A stretch of 64,000 nucleotides of DNA, taken from positions 1 through 64,000 of the forward strand of contig NZ_JACJVR010000011.1 of the NCBI RefSeq assembly GCF_014212175.1, written 5' to 3'. The translations under genes were made by a program, and so were the position numbers. Shown one piece after another: positions 7,573-15,610 of this stretch. The DNA is from Cohnella xylanilytica (GTDB lineage Bacteria > Bacillota > Bacilli > Paenibacillales > Paenibacillaceae). The notes beneath the pieces were generated by a model that searched no databases, was not told the DNA's origin, and worked only from the letters and a program-made list of their open reading frames with translations. Position 1 is the first letter of the stretch. The number at the start of each line of letters is the position of its first letter.

Positions 7573-8019
7573 GTGCCTATGCAGCTTCGCGCGGCGAATG
7601 AAGACGATCTTCCCGAGTTGGCCGTCATGAACAAGCAGCTCATCGAGGACGAGGGCAGCTCCAATCCGATGGGGCTGGAAGATCTGCAGCGTCGAATGAG
7701 GGATTTCTTGAACGATTCCTGGCAGGCCGATCTGATCCTGAACGGTTCGGATCTCGTGGGCTATGCCTTATATCAGTTCCGTGAAGACCCTTTCCGCCCC
7801 AACCTTCGGCATGTCTACTTGAGGCAGTATTTTATCAAGCGGGAACATCGGTTGAAGGGCTATGGGTTGGCTGGCATCGAGCTGTTGAAGGAAAAGCGGT
7901 TTAAAGGCGCCGAGAGCATTGGTATCGATGTGCTGGATTCCAACCTGAGAGGGCGCAGGTTCTGGGCGAAGGCCGGGTTCGAGCCTTACTCGATCCATAT
8001 GAGGATGGAGACTACTTAA
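7573..8019 (+). CDS. GNAT family N-acetyltransferase
   Basis: A 148-residue acetyltransferase, GTG start with GGGGGAG seven bases upstream. The central YFIKREHRLKGYGLAGIELL aligns with the GNAT acetyl-CoA-binding motif, though the usual RxxGxG is altered to RLKGYG. The last strand contains FWAKAGFEPY. Substrate unknown. It follows the broken Nudix gene by 27 bases. Confidence 0.8.
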   Translation: MPMQLRAANEDDLPELAVMNKQLIEDEGSSNPMGLEDLQRRMRDFLNDSWQADLILNGSDLVGYALYQFREDPFRPNLRHVYLRQYFIKREHRLKGYGLAGIELLKEKRFKGAESIGIDVLDSNLRGRRFWAKAGFEPYSIHMRMETT

Positions 8020-8050
8020 ATCATGAATCGACTAGAGAGGTGAGCGGGTC

Positions 8051-8380
8051 TTGGATCCTTTTACGAAGAAGAGACTGACGAAGATCATGACGGATTACGT
8101 GGAGCAGAAGGTTCCCAAGCACGTGAGAGATCAAATGAGGCTTAACTTCAAAATCAGGGGGAACAACGTCACTCTGGTTGAAGAACGTCCGGCTTTCAGG
8201 AGCGAGCAGTGGGTGGAGTTGGATCGGGCTCAGTTCCGGTTGGACGAGAACAAGTGGAAGGTCTACTGGAGAGACAGCCGGAATAAATGGCATTGGATCG
8301 AAGAGATCGCTCCGGACGAAGACTTCGAGAAGCAATTGAGAATCGTCGACCAAGATCAAACAGGCCTGTTCTGGGGATAG
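8051..8380 (+). CDS. DUF3024 family protein
   Basis: A 109-residue cytoplasmic protein with a TTG start after GAGAGGTGAGCGGG. The pattern RLNFKIRGNNVTLVEERPAF, QFRLDENKWKVYWRDSRNKWHWIEE is characteristic of DUF3024, a family of unknown function often found in Bacilli. It has a charged, aromatic-rich surface and no membrane or metal motif. Confidence 0.75.
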   Translation: MDPFTKKRLTKIMTDYVEQKVPKHVRDQMRLNFKIRGNNVTLVEERPAFRSEQWVELDRAQFRLDENKWKVYWRDSRNKWHWIEEIAPDEDFEKQLRIVDQDQTGLFWG

Positions 8381-8463
8381 GAGAACGCAATATCGACTTT
8401 ACATACGAACATACATTCGGTAAAATAGAATGGATTAGAATTCCATTTGTGGAGGCCGATCCT

Positions 8464-8814
8464 ATGGGAAGAGTAGTTTTGTTCGAGCTTAGCAGCCAAG
8501 ATCCGGAACGTGCGGCAGCCTTCTATTCGTCCGTGTTCGGATGGAAGGTCGGGGAGCCCAATTGGGGATACTACCCTGTTACGACGGGCGAGGAAGGGAG
8601 GCCGGGAATCGACGGGGGCATAGCCAAGGGACCGAGCGATTATCCGCATGGCACCCGCATTCAAATCGAAGTAGACGATATCGAAGCGGCTATTCGGAAG
8701 TCCGTAGAGGCGGGAGCCCAGATCGTCCGAGACAAGATGGAATTCGACCGCTTCTACTTGGCATACCTGGTCGATCCTGTAGGGAACGGCATCGGGCTTA
8801 TTCAGAATAAATGA
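8464..8814 (+). CDS. VOC family protein
   Basis: A 116-residue protein, starting at ATG 8464 because GGAGG lies seven bases upstream; an upstream frame from 8287 would overlap the preceding gene. Module 1 is LFELSSQDPERAAAFYSSVFGWKV, and the protein closes with YLAYLVDPVGNGIGLIQ, typical of the glyoxalase-like VOC group. A typical RIQIEVDDIEAAIRKSVEAGA segment lies in the middle. Substrate unknown. A strong terminator follows. Confidence 0.82.
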   Translation: MGRVVLFELSSQDPERAAAFYSSVFGWKVGEPNWGYYPVTTGEEGRPGIDGGIAKGPSDYPHGTRIQIEVDDIEAAIRKSVEAGAQIVRDKMEFDRFYLAYLVDPVGNGIGLIQNK

Positions 8815-8822
8815 GTGGCATG

Positions 8823-8849
8823 ACGGATCTGCTAAGCAGGTCCGTTTTT
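8823..8849 (+). terminator. Rho-independent terminator
   Basis: A ten-base-pair stem, ACGGATCTGC with GCAGGTCCGT (one G-U), and a three-base loop, then TTTTT. Confidence 0.85.
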
Positions 8850-8865
8850 ATAGGAGGATGAGGAT

Positions 8866-9093
8866 ATGGCGATCTTTCTCTGGCTCATCTTCACGGCGAT
8901 CAGTTGTTTTGTCTTGTATTTGATCGTCAGGACGGCGATCGATCATGCGTCGATCTCCAGTTTGAATGAGGACTTTAGGTCCCTTCAACATCAGATGAAC
9001 CGACATCACCAAGAAATGATGAAGCAGATGGAGATGTTGAGACAGGCCATTACGGATTCCAATAAAGGGAACAATGTCGACAAATCCGTATGA
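8866..9093 (+). CDS. Small membrane-anchored coiled-coil protein
   Basis: A 75-residue protein: one N-terminal transmembrane helix (about residues 2-22, LWLIFTAISCFVLYLIV) then a polar, methionine- and glutamine-rich stretch (HQMNRHHQEMMKQMEMLRQ) likely to form a coiled coil. I do not recognise the family. AGGAGG is just upstream of the ATG. Confidence 0.65.
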   Translation: MAIFLWLIFTAISCFVLYLIVRTAIDHASISSLNEDFRSLQHQMNRHHQEMMKQMEMLRQAITDSNKGNNVDKSV

Positions 9094-9110
9094 CGGGAGC
9101 GACAAAATAA

Positions 9111-9129
9111 TCCACCCTTATGGGGTGGA
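9111..9129 (-). terminator. Terminator of the PH-domain gene
   Basis: TCCACCC pairs with GGGTGGA. On the minus strand the stem is followed by TTATTTTG, immediately past the stop of the gene at 9137. Confidence 0.6.
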
Positions 9130-9136
9130 GGAGTTT

Positions 9137-9562
9137 TCAGCCATTCCATCTTTTATTGTTCTGATGCGCGATGGACACCAAGGCGGTATAGACGGGACGG
9201 ACATTAAATCGTTTGCCGAACTCGAATTTGTAAGCGGAGGTCGAGAGGTTATTCGACTTGTAATACGGCGAAACGATGTAGTGAATGGTCAGCTCGCTGT
9301 CGTCGAAGCCGAGGCCGCCCGTCTCGAGAGTAACTTCGTAGATCGAGTTCAGGTGAATGGAGGCTACCCTCGTTTTCTTGCCGGTAACGCCTTGGTGATC
9401 GATGAGAATCAACCGTTCGTCGGTGAAAATACAAGTATCGCGGATTAACCGGAATCCCGTCTGAATCTTCTCGTCAGGCATCAGATAAGCTCCATACTGC
9501 TCTTGCAGCTCCTGAACGGATACTTCGGAATAATTGCCGAAGAGACCGTTGAACAGGCCCAT
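9137..9562 (-). CDS. Bacterial PH domain protein
   Basis: A 141-residue cytoplasmic protein. Residues about 25-130 show the strand pattern of bacterial PH domains: MPDEKIQTGFRLIRDTCIFTDERLILID, then KKTRVASIHLNSIYEVTLE and a C-terminal helix VRPVYTALVSIAHQ. The function is unknown; the fold may bind lipids or proteins. A related fold occurs in the GRAM gene at 1557. Its start overlaps no neighbour; the divergent gene on the plus strand begins 63 bases away. Confidence 0.75.
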   Translation of the reverse strand: MGLFNGLFGNYSEVSVQELQEQYGAYLMPDEKIQTGFRLIRDTCIFTDERLILIDHQGVTGKKTRVASIHLNSIYEVTLETGGLGFDDSELTIHYIVSPYYKSNNLSTSAYKFEFGKRFNVRPVYTALVSIAHQNNKRWNG

Positions 9563-9625
9563 GGGGAAGCCTCCCGTCGAGTGGAATTAGAACCGGATTC
9601 ATTATATAAGCGGAGCGGGCAAATC

Positions 9626-9910
9626 ATGCGAACAATTCCTTCGGCAAAGAAATTCAAGATTCGTTTAGGGAGCCGATTTACGAAAATAAGCTTGTTTCTA
9701 TCCTTGATTGGAGCCGTCCTCTTCACGATCTCCCTCTCGAAGGATGCCCGCTCGTTGCCGGCAGCCGTAGCCATTTTCTTGACCGGCGCCGTGTTGACGG
9801 CCGTCAGCCAGATAAGGGCGAATCAACGAATTCGCCTGATAGAGACAGGGCGAGTCGCAAACGGCACTTTCAAGGAGTGGAGGAACTCACGAAGGCGAGG
9901 GAGGAAGTAA
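9626..9910 (+). CDS. Small membrane protein, probably truncated by a frameshift
   Basis: A 94-residue protein with two transmembrane helices (about residues 20-38 and 46-64) and a basic tail. GGAGCGGG lies seven bases before the ATG at 9626. The last dozen residues (EWRNSRRRGRK) look unnatural. Another frame opens at 9874 and continues as GVEELTKAREEVTVIYDEE. A one-base insertion near 9873 would join the two into one protein of about 130 residues. I do not recognise the family; the composite loosely resembles DUF3592-type membrane proteins. Confidence 0.6.
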   Translation: MRTIPSAKKFKIRLGSRFTKISLFLSLIGAVLFTISLSKDARSLPAAVAIFLTGAVLTAVSQIRANQRIRLIETGRVANGTFKEWRNSRRRGRK

Positions 9911-10017
9911 CGGTCATCTACGATGAAGAGAACAGCGTTGTTCTCGAGTACTTGCCCGGGAAGCCTGAACGAGGCGACTTAACGGCTTGGGACCGAGATG
10001 CGGTGGAGCGCTTTTAA
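9877..10017 (+). other. Likely displaced C-terminal part of the preceding membrane protein
   Basis: This frame can begin at the GTG at 9877 but has no ribosome binding site, and it overlaps the preceding reading frame by 34 bases. It encodes 46 residues, rich in glutamate and aspartate, ending in TAA. It reads as the natural soluble tail of the protein at 9626, so a frameshift between them (or a sequencing error) is the simplest explanation. Confidence 0.55.
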
Positions 10018-10043
10018 AGGCTTGCACTTCTAGTTTGGCACAC

Positions 10044-10084
10044 AGTAGCAGCGCGGGGGTGAGACGAACCCCTTCGCTGCTACT
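10044..10084. repeat. Long GC-rich hairpin
   Basis: AGTAGCAGCG pairs with CGCTGCTACT, with a second GGGGT/ACCCC stem inside. No T-run follows, so it is not clearly a terminator. Confidence 0.55.
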
Positions 10085-10263
10085 TGCCTTTCCAAGAAGC
10101 GGGGTCCGTCGACCTAAAATCATACCGTTAGCCAAATCGTACATATTAATCACCAAAAATCGACCAAATAATCCAGCTCGAATTGTTCGCGGATCTGCTT
10201 GTATATCTACCATTATTCAAACAAAATTAGGTGAAAGTTTTTTACAAAAACAAAATAATAACG

Positions 10264-10273
10264 TTTTCGAAAA
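10264..10273. promoter_or_regulatory. Putative LacI-family operator
   Basis: TTTTCGAAAA is a perfect ten-base palindrome with a central CG, a hallmark of LacI-family operators. It lies five bases upstream of the -35 box. The LacI-type gene at 17627 belongs to the same operon and is the natural candidate ligand. Confidence 0.45.
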
Positions 10274-10278
10274 TACTA

Positions 10279-10307
10279 TTGACATGTAAAGGTGCAAAAT
10301 TTAGAAT
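10279..10307 (+). promoter_or_regulatory. Sigma-A promoter of the sugar operon
   Basis: TTGACA (10279-10284) and TAGAAT (10302-10307) are 17 bases apart, a near-consensus promoter, about 160 bases before the first start codon. Confidence 0.8.
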
Positions 10308-10320
10308 GAAAGCGATAACA
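10307..10320 (+). promoter_or_regulatory. CcpA catabolite-responsive element (cre)
   Basis: TGAAAGCGATAACA matches the Bacillus cre consensus TGNAARCGNWWNCA at every position, and the flanking A and T also fit. It overlaps the last base of the -10 box, where CcpA would repress transcription when preferred sugars are present. Confidence 0.75.
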
Positions 10321-10470
10321 TGAATCTGATTGAATCGAGAAGTGGTTAGGTTTGTTTTGTGGTTTTTATTGAATTAGTTTTGTTTTGTTAGGGGGAAGAA
10401 GAGGAGGTTGTTACGGGGAAGAAGGCAAGTTGTTTTTCGAGAAGACAAAAAACTGGAGGGCTGCCTGAGT

Positions 10471-12651
10471 ATGAAGAAGAAGATGGCGATATCGGCTTTG
10501 GCTCTGTCGTTAGTCGTGGCATCCTTAACGGCATGTTCGAGTGATAAGTCCAACACGAACGCCTCAAATAGCGGCGGCGGCAATAGCCCAAGCGCGTCGA
10601 GCAGCGCGGACGCGACGGGCAACGGGAAGGGCTCTTCCGCCGCGGACAGCAACGGCGCGCAAATGCCGGTCAAAAATGCAAACGCTTCCGATCCCGCGAT
10701 TAAGGCGGGGAGCTCGGTGAAGGTCATTAACCCCAAGATTCCGACGCTGGATCCGACCCAGTGGCAGGGACAAATTCTCGTGATGCAAGGGACGCTGCTC
10801 GAAGGGTTGTACGGGTACAACCAGGACCACGAGATCGTGCCGAAGATCGCAACGGGCTACAAGACTTCCGAGGACGGTCTGACCTGGACCTTCACGCTGA
10901 GGCAGGACGCCAAGTGGTCGAACGGCGATCCGGTCACGGCCCATGACTTTTATAACGCTTATATGTACCAATTGGATCCGAAGAACACGACCGCGCAGCT
11001 CTGGCTCAGCGTGCTTAACTACGTGAAGAACTCCTACGCCTACCACGCGGGTTCCGTCAGCAAGGAAGAGGTCGGGCTGAAGGTCGTCGACGACTACACG
11101 CTCGAAATCACGACGACGCTGCCTCACGCCATCTTGGGAAGCTTGGTTCTGGCCGGCGCGATGCCCATCAATTCCAAGGTTCTGAAGGAGCATCCGACCG
11201 ATTGGTTCGAACCGCAGAACTTCGTCAGCAACGGTCCGTACGTGGTCAAGTCGTTCACGCCTAACGGGGAACTCGTCATGGTGACGAACCCGAACTATGT
11301 AGGCGTCAAGGGCCAACTCAACCGCGGCAACGTCGAGACGATCACCGTTCTTCCGGAGTCGACCGTGCCGGTTGAAGTGTACATGGCCGGCAAGACGGAC
11401 GTCGCATTGGTTCAGTCCACGTCCGACTTGCAATACGTCAAGACGCACGATTTGAAATCCCAGCTCTACACGGCGCCGAACTATTCGATCCGGTACATGG
11501 CCTGGAGCAATCCGGCGACGGAATCTCCATACGACAAGAAGGAAGTGCGCCAGGCAATCGCCAAAGCGATTCAACGCTCGCCGATCGTCGATTCGGTTCT
11601 GAACGGCATGGGCGGAGCCACCAATATCTTCGCCTCCCCGGGCTGGCCGACGTACGAGCTCGAGAAGGGGCTTGAAGAGAACGTCGAGGAAGCCAAGAAG
11701 CTGTTGAAGGACGCCGGCTACGAAGGCGGCAAAGGCCTGCCGAAGCTGACGCTGTATATCGGCATCAAGGAGAAAGATCCTCAGGGCGAATCCATCGCGC
11801 TCGCTCTCGGGCAGCTGCTTCAGCAGAATCTGGGCATTCAATCGGAGATCAAGCAGCTCAACGAGACGGAATGGAACGCTTATCAATACAGCGGCCCGCA
11901 GCCGGGAGCGCAGCCTGGATTTATCTTGGCATCGGGCGCGACGAACTGGAGCGAACCCGGAGGCCTCGATATGGGCGCGACTCAGCAGCTCTATTCTCTC
12001 GGAACGCTGGATGCCCCGCTGGAAGCGACCCAGAAGTTCATCGAATGGAGCAAGGACGTCTATTACAAGCCGGCGATCGAGCAATACGGCGATCCGAACG
12101 ATGCCAAGGTCGGCGTGAAGTGGGAAGATTGGGCGGCGCTCGAGAAGGCGGCCCAAGAGGATATCGCCTATCTGGACGAGTGGACCGCCAAGCAGCCGGC
12201 GGAATGGCTTCCTTACTTGAAGCAGCCGGGTGTCCCGACGGCCGGAGAGCAATGGCAGCAGATCGTAGACAGCTGGAAAAACGCGAAAACCGACGCCGAC
12301 AAGCATGCGGCCTTCGTCACCGCCTGGACGTTCGTCGCTCCGAACGCGCCCGGCGGCAAACTGAACCAGAACGCCTTGGACGTCCAGGTGTATTACAACA
12401 AGTATACGTCGGAATCGGATAAGATCCGGGATCTGAGAATGTGGCAGGCGCAATTCGTGAACGCGCTGGAAGTCGAGAAGGCGGCTCCGATCGCCGCCAA
12501 AGTCGTGAACAGCCTCCTGGACGATGCCTACGCGATCCCGTTGTTCTATCAGAAGCAGTACTTCCTGGTGAAGCCGGGCGTTACCGGCGTCATGTCCAAC
12601 CCGTGGGCTTGGGGCAACTTCTACGAGCTCCATTACCTGAACGTAGAATAA
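10471..12651 (+). CDS. Opp-type ABC transporter substrate-binding lipoprotein
   Basis: A 726-residue family-5 solute-binding protein. It has a lipoprotein signal (about residues 1-22) with lipobox LTAC, then a serine/asparagine-rich linker, then a binding domain with motifs such as GLTWTFTLRQDAKWSNGDPVTAHDF. It is larger than typical OppA (about 540 residues). Family-5 proteins bind oligopeptides, but some bind oligosaccharides; the GH113 enzyme, LacI regulator and cre site of this operon point to oligosaccharides. The start at 10471 has GGAGGG 11 bases upstream. A hairpin separates it from the permease genes. Confidence 0.9.
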   Translation: MKKKMAISALALSLVVASLTACSSDKSNTNASNSGGGNSPSASSSADATGNGKGSSAADSNGAQMPVKNANASDPAIKAGSSVKVINPKIPTLDPTQWQGQILVMQGTLLEGLYGYNQDHEIVPKIATGYKTSEDGLTWTFTLRQDAKWSNGDPVTAHDFYNAYMYQLDPKNTTAQLWLSVLNYVKNSYAYHAGSVSKEEVGLKVVDDYTLEITTTLPHAILGSLVLAGAMPINSKVLKEHPTDWFEPQNFVSNGPYVVKSFTPNGELVMVTNPNYVGVKGQLNRGNVETITVLPESTVPVEVYMAGKTDVALVQSTSDLQYVKTHDLKSQLYTAPNYSIRYMAWSNPATESPYDKKEVRQAIAKAIQRSPIVDSVLNGMGGATNIFASPGWPTYELEKGLEENVEEAKKLLKDAGYEGGKGLPKLTLYIGIKEKDPQGESIALALGQLLQQNLGIQSEIKQLNETEWNAYQYSGPQPGAQPGFILASGATNWSEPGGLDMGATQQLYSLGTLDAPLEATQKFIEWSKDVYYKPAIEQYGDPNDAKVGVKWEDWAALEKAAQEDIAYLDEWTAKQPAEWLPYLKQPGVPTAGEQWQQIVDSWKNAKTDADKHAAFVTAWTFVAPNAPGGKLNQNALDVQVYYNKYTSESDKIRDLRMWQAQFVNALEVEKAAPIAAKVVNSLLDDAYAIPLFYQKQYFLVKPGVTGVMSNPWAWGNFYELHYLNVE

Positions 12652-12665
12652 CCGCAATTGCATAA

Positions 12666-12704
12666 CGACCGCTCGAGGGCACCGGTTCGGGTGCCCTCCG
12701 GTCG
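12666..12704 (+). repeat. Intercistronic hairpin after the binding protein gene
   Basis: GAGGGCACC pairs with GGTGCCCTC around a loop, with CGACCG/CGGTCG outside. There is no T-run. Such a stem would protect or attenuate the mRNA, giving more binding protein than membrane components. Confidence 0.6.
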
Positions 12705-12721
12705 GTAAAGGAGGGCGGATC

Positions 12722-13684
12722 ATGGCAGTCGCCACATTTATTCTGAAGCGCTTCGTTCAAATCGTCATTACCTTAATCCTGGTCATGTCGGTCAGCTACA
12801 TCATGATGTACTATTCGCCCGGCGGATTCATGAATACGACGACGATGGCTACGGTGCTGGCACCGCTGCAAGGCCAGAACCCGATCCTCTACCAACAAGT
12901 CATGGATCAGTTCCAAAGCCGGTACGGACTGAATTTGCCTCTGTGGCAGCAGATCGTGAAGTACGTCTGGCACGAATTAACGTTCGACTTCGGCAATTCG
13001 ATGCAGAACCCGTCCTTGACCATTATGTCGCAGCTGAAGCAAACGTTGCCGATCAGCACGCTGCTCGCGTTCGGTTCCGTTCTTCTATCCGTCGTCGTGG
13101 GGGTTCCCCTCGGCATTGTCGCGGCGTTGAAGCGGAATACGTGGATCGATTATGTCGTCGGCACCGTCTCCTTGGCCGGCCAGGCCATTCCCTCCTTCGT
13201 GTTGGCCGTTATTATGGTTCTGCTGTTCGGCGTCGCCCTTCCGGGAATTCTGCCGATCGCCGGCTGGGGCACTTGGAAGGATGCCGTGCTGCCGATCGTT
13301 TGCTTGTCGGCCGCGAACATCGGCGTCGTGGCGCGGTATATGCGCGGAAGCTTGATCGAGACCTTGAGGCAGGACTATATCCGCACGGCCAAGGCCAAGG
13401 GCGTCAAATACTGGCCGATGATCTACAAGCACGGGGTCAAAAACTCGCTGACGGCGATGATCACCGTCGTCGGACCTCAATTCGCCGTAACGGTAATGGG
13501 AACGATCTGGGTGGAGCAAATTTTCGGGATTCCGGGACTCGGCAAGGTCATGCAGTCAGCCTTCACCAGCTTCGATTATCCGCTGGCGATCACGTCCGTG
13601 TTCCTGCTCGGATCCATGATTATGATCATGAACTTGCTCGTCGACATCGTGTACGCGCTGATCGATCCGCGAGTCAAATTGTAA
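12722..13684 (+). CDS. ABC transporter permease, OppB/DppB type
   Basis: A 320-residue integral membrane protein with about six helices: residues 8-28, 96-118, 133-155, 175-195 and two in the C-terminal third. The EAA-loop equivalent RQDYIRTAKAKGVKYWPMIYKHGVKNSL (about residues 218-245) couples to the ATPases. It pairs with the OppC-type permease. GGAGG lies just before the ATG. It probably forms part of an oligosaccharide importer. Confidence 0.92.
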   Translation: MAVATFILKRFVQIVITLILVMSVSYIMMYYSPGGFMNTTTMATVLAPLQGQNPILYQQVMDQFQSRYGLNLPLWQQIVKYVWHELTFDFGNSMQNPSLTIMSQLKQTLPISTLLAFGSVLLSVVVGVPLGIVAALKRNTWIDYVVGTVSLAGQAIPSFVLAVIMVLLFGVALPGILPIAGWGTWKDAVLPIVCLSAANIGVVARYMRGSLIETLRQDYIRTAKAKGVKYWPMIYKHGVKNSLTAMITVVGPQFAVTVMGTIWVEQIFGIPGLGKVMQSAFTSFDYPLAITSVFLLGSMIMIMNLLVDIVYALIDPRVKL

Positions 13685-13722
13685 ACGGCATTCCGTTCAT
13701 CCGATTCTAGGAGGGAGAACCA

Positions 13723-14622
13723 TTGGCGGGTACAGCAGCAGCAACTTCATCTGACGTTGCCGTACGCAAGAAGAACAGGAACCGGTCTCCGTTCTATCAA
13801 GGCTGGAAGCGCTTCAAGAAGCACCGTCTCGCCGTCGTCGGCTTGGCGTGGGTCGTCCTTTTTTTCATTGCGGGCATCATCGGGCCTTGGGTGGCCCCGT
13901 ACGACTATCGCATCGGCGACTTCCTGGCGATTAATCAAGGACCGTCCTGGACTCATATATTCGGCACGGACAACGTAGGGCACGACATGTTCAGCCAGAT
14001 TCTGTACAGCATCCGAAGCGCGCTCATCGTCGCCGTGGGGGCGACGCTGGTCAGCTTCGTGATCGGCGTCGTCCTGGGGCTGTGGGCAGGCTTGCGCGGC
14101 GGCCTCGCGGACGCGATTATCATGCGCGGCGTCGACTTCATGATGACGCTGCCCGGATTCCTGTTCGCCTTGATCCTGGTCGTTCTGCTGGGCCGCGGGT
14201 ATTGGTCGCTCATCCTGGCGATCGGCATTCCCGGCTGGGCGGGTTACGCGAGATTGGTCCGAAGCCTGGTCCTCGGAATGCGCAACGGCGAGATGGTGGA
14301 AGCGGCGAGAGCCTTGGGCGCTTCCCAAGCGCATATCGCCAGACGGTACATGCTGCCGAACGTCACCGGCAGCATGGCGGTGTCGCTGGCGTTCGGCATT
14401 CCCGGCGATCTCGCCCAGATCGCGGGCCTCAGCATCTTCGGCATGGGCCTTCAGCCGCCGATCCCGTCGTTCGGCAACATGCTGGCGCAAGCCGGCGACA
14501 ACATTCTCGGCTTCCCTTGGCTGCTCTATTTTCCGGCGGGCATCTTCGCGATCACCTTGCTTGCCTTTCTCTTCGTAGCGGACGGTCTTCAGGAAGCATT
14601 CAACCCGAAGGGAGGCCACTGA
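13723..14622 (+). CDS. ABC transporter permease, OppC/DppC type
   Basis: A 299-residue permease with a TTG start (AGGAGGGAG about six bases upstream). An N-terminal cytoplasmic stretch is followed by a transmembrane helix (about residues 39-58), a short extracytoplasmic loop with FGTDNVGHDMFSQILY typical of OppC, and five further helices. The coupling loop VRSLVLGMRNGEMVEAARALGASQAHIARRYM is intact. It starts 38 bases after the OppB-type gene and ends one base before the ATPase gene. Confidence 0.92.
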   Translation: MAGTAAATSSDVAVRKKNRNRSPFYQGWKRFKKHRLAVVGLAWVVLFFIAGIIGPWVAPYDYRIGDFLAINQGPSWTHIFGTDNVGHDMFSQILYSIRSALIVAVGATLVSFVIGVVLGLWAGLRGGLADAIIMRGVDFMMTLPGFLFALILVVLLGRGYWSLILAIGIPGWAGYARLVRSLVLGMRNGEMVEAARALGASQAHIARRYMLPNVTGSMAVSLAFGIPGDLAQIAGLSIFGMGLQPPIPSFGNMLAQAGDNILGFPWLLYFPAGIFAITLLAFLFVADGLQEAFNPKGGH

Positions 14623-14623
14623 C

Positions 14624-15610
14624 ATGAGCGGACCGTTGCTCGCTATCGAGAATCTTCACGTTCAATTCGCCAGAAGCGAAGACCAGGTTTATGCCGTGAA
14701 CGGCGTCAGCTTCTCGATTCATGAGAACGAGACTCTGGGCATCGTCGGGGAGAGCGGATCCGGCAAGTCCGTCATGCTGATGTCGTCGATCGGACTGCTT
14801 CGCGAGAACGGCAAAATCACGGCGGGGACGGCGAACTTCCAAGGAAGAGATCTGCTTAAGCTGCGCCCCAAGCAATTGGAGGACATCCGCGGCCGCGACA
14901 TCGGCGTGATTTTCCAAGATCCGATGACGAGCCTGAACCCGGTCATGCGCATCGGGGACCAGATCATGGAGGCCATGCTGACGCATCAATACGCCGGCCG
15001 CAAGGAGGCGTTCGAGAGGACCCTCCATCTTCTGCACGAGATGGGCATCCCGGATCCGAAGGCGCGGTTCAAGAATTACCCTCACGAATTCTCCGGCGGG
15101 ATGCGCCAGCGCATTATGATCGCCATCGCCTTGGCGTGCGAGCCGCAGCTCTTGATCGCCGACGAACCGACGACGGCGCTGGACGTCACGGTCCAGATGC
15201 AAATCCTGGCGCTCCTGCAGGAACTGCGGAGGAAGCGCGGGATGAGCGTCGTCATGGTGACGCACGACTTCGGAGTCGCCACCAACTTCTGCGACAAGAT
15301 CGTCGTCATGTACGGCGGCCAAATCATGGAGATGGCCGATACCGACCAATTCATCCGGAAGACGATGCATCCGTATTCCCTGGGACTTAAGCGCTCGATC
15401 ATCGAAGTCGGCCACAGGGGCAAGGCGATCGTGCCGATTCCGGGGGCCGCCAAGACGATGACGCAAGCGCCGGCCGGTTGCCCGTTCGCCGAACGTTGCC
15501 CGTACCGGACCGAGCGATGCGACAACGAAGTTCCCGAACTGCGCAAGCTCAATGCCGACCATTACATTGCGTGCCATCGCGCGGAGGAGGTTGCTTCCCT
15601 TGCCGTCTGA
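14624..15610 (+). CDS. ABC transporter ATPase, OppD type
   Basis: A 328-residue ATPase with Walker A GESGSGKS (about residues 43-50), the signature FSGGMRQR and Walker B LLIADEPTTALD (about residues 166-177). The C-terminal oligopeptide/dipeptide extension has cysteines in GCPFAERCPYRTERC that in this family may bind an iron-sulfur cluster. It energises import with the OppF-type partner and overlaps that gene's start by 11 bases. Confidence 0.93.
   Translation: MSGPLLAIENLHVQFARSEDQVYAVNGVSFSIHENETLGIVGESGSGKSVMLMSSIGLLRENGKITAGTANFQGRDLLKLRPKQLEDIRGRDIGVIFQDPMTSLNPVMRIGDQIMEAMLTHQYAGRKEAFERTLHLLHEMGIPDPKARFKNYPHEFSGGMRQRIMIAIALACEPQLLIADEPTTALDVTVQMQILALLQELRRKRGMSVVMVTHDFGVATNFCDKIVVMYGGQIMEMADTDQFIRKTMHPYSLGLKRSIIEVGHRGKAIVPIPGAAKTMTQAPAGCPFAERCPYRTERCDNEVPELRKLNADHYIACHRAEEVASLAV

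Larger units (their letters stand above)
10018..10470. other. Regulatory region upstream of the sugar transporter operon
   Basis: About 450 bases without a gene. It contains a large GC-rich hairpin (10044-10084), an AT-rich tract with a LacI-type palindrome, a strong promoter and a cre site (listed separately). The roughly 155-base 5' leader has a stretch rich in G and T followed by a purine-rich run. Confidence 0.7.

Noticed and set aside
3558-8814. Integron-like cassette array
   Set aside because: Spacers between genes are mostly under 40 bases, with no repeated 57-141-base recombination sites and no integrase.
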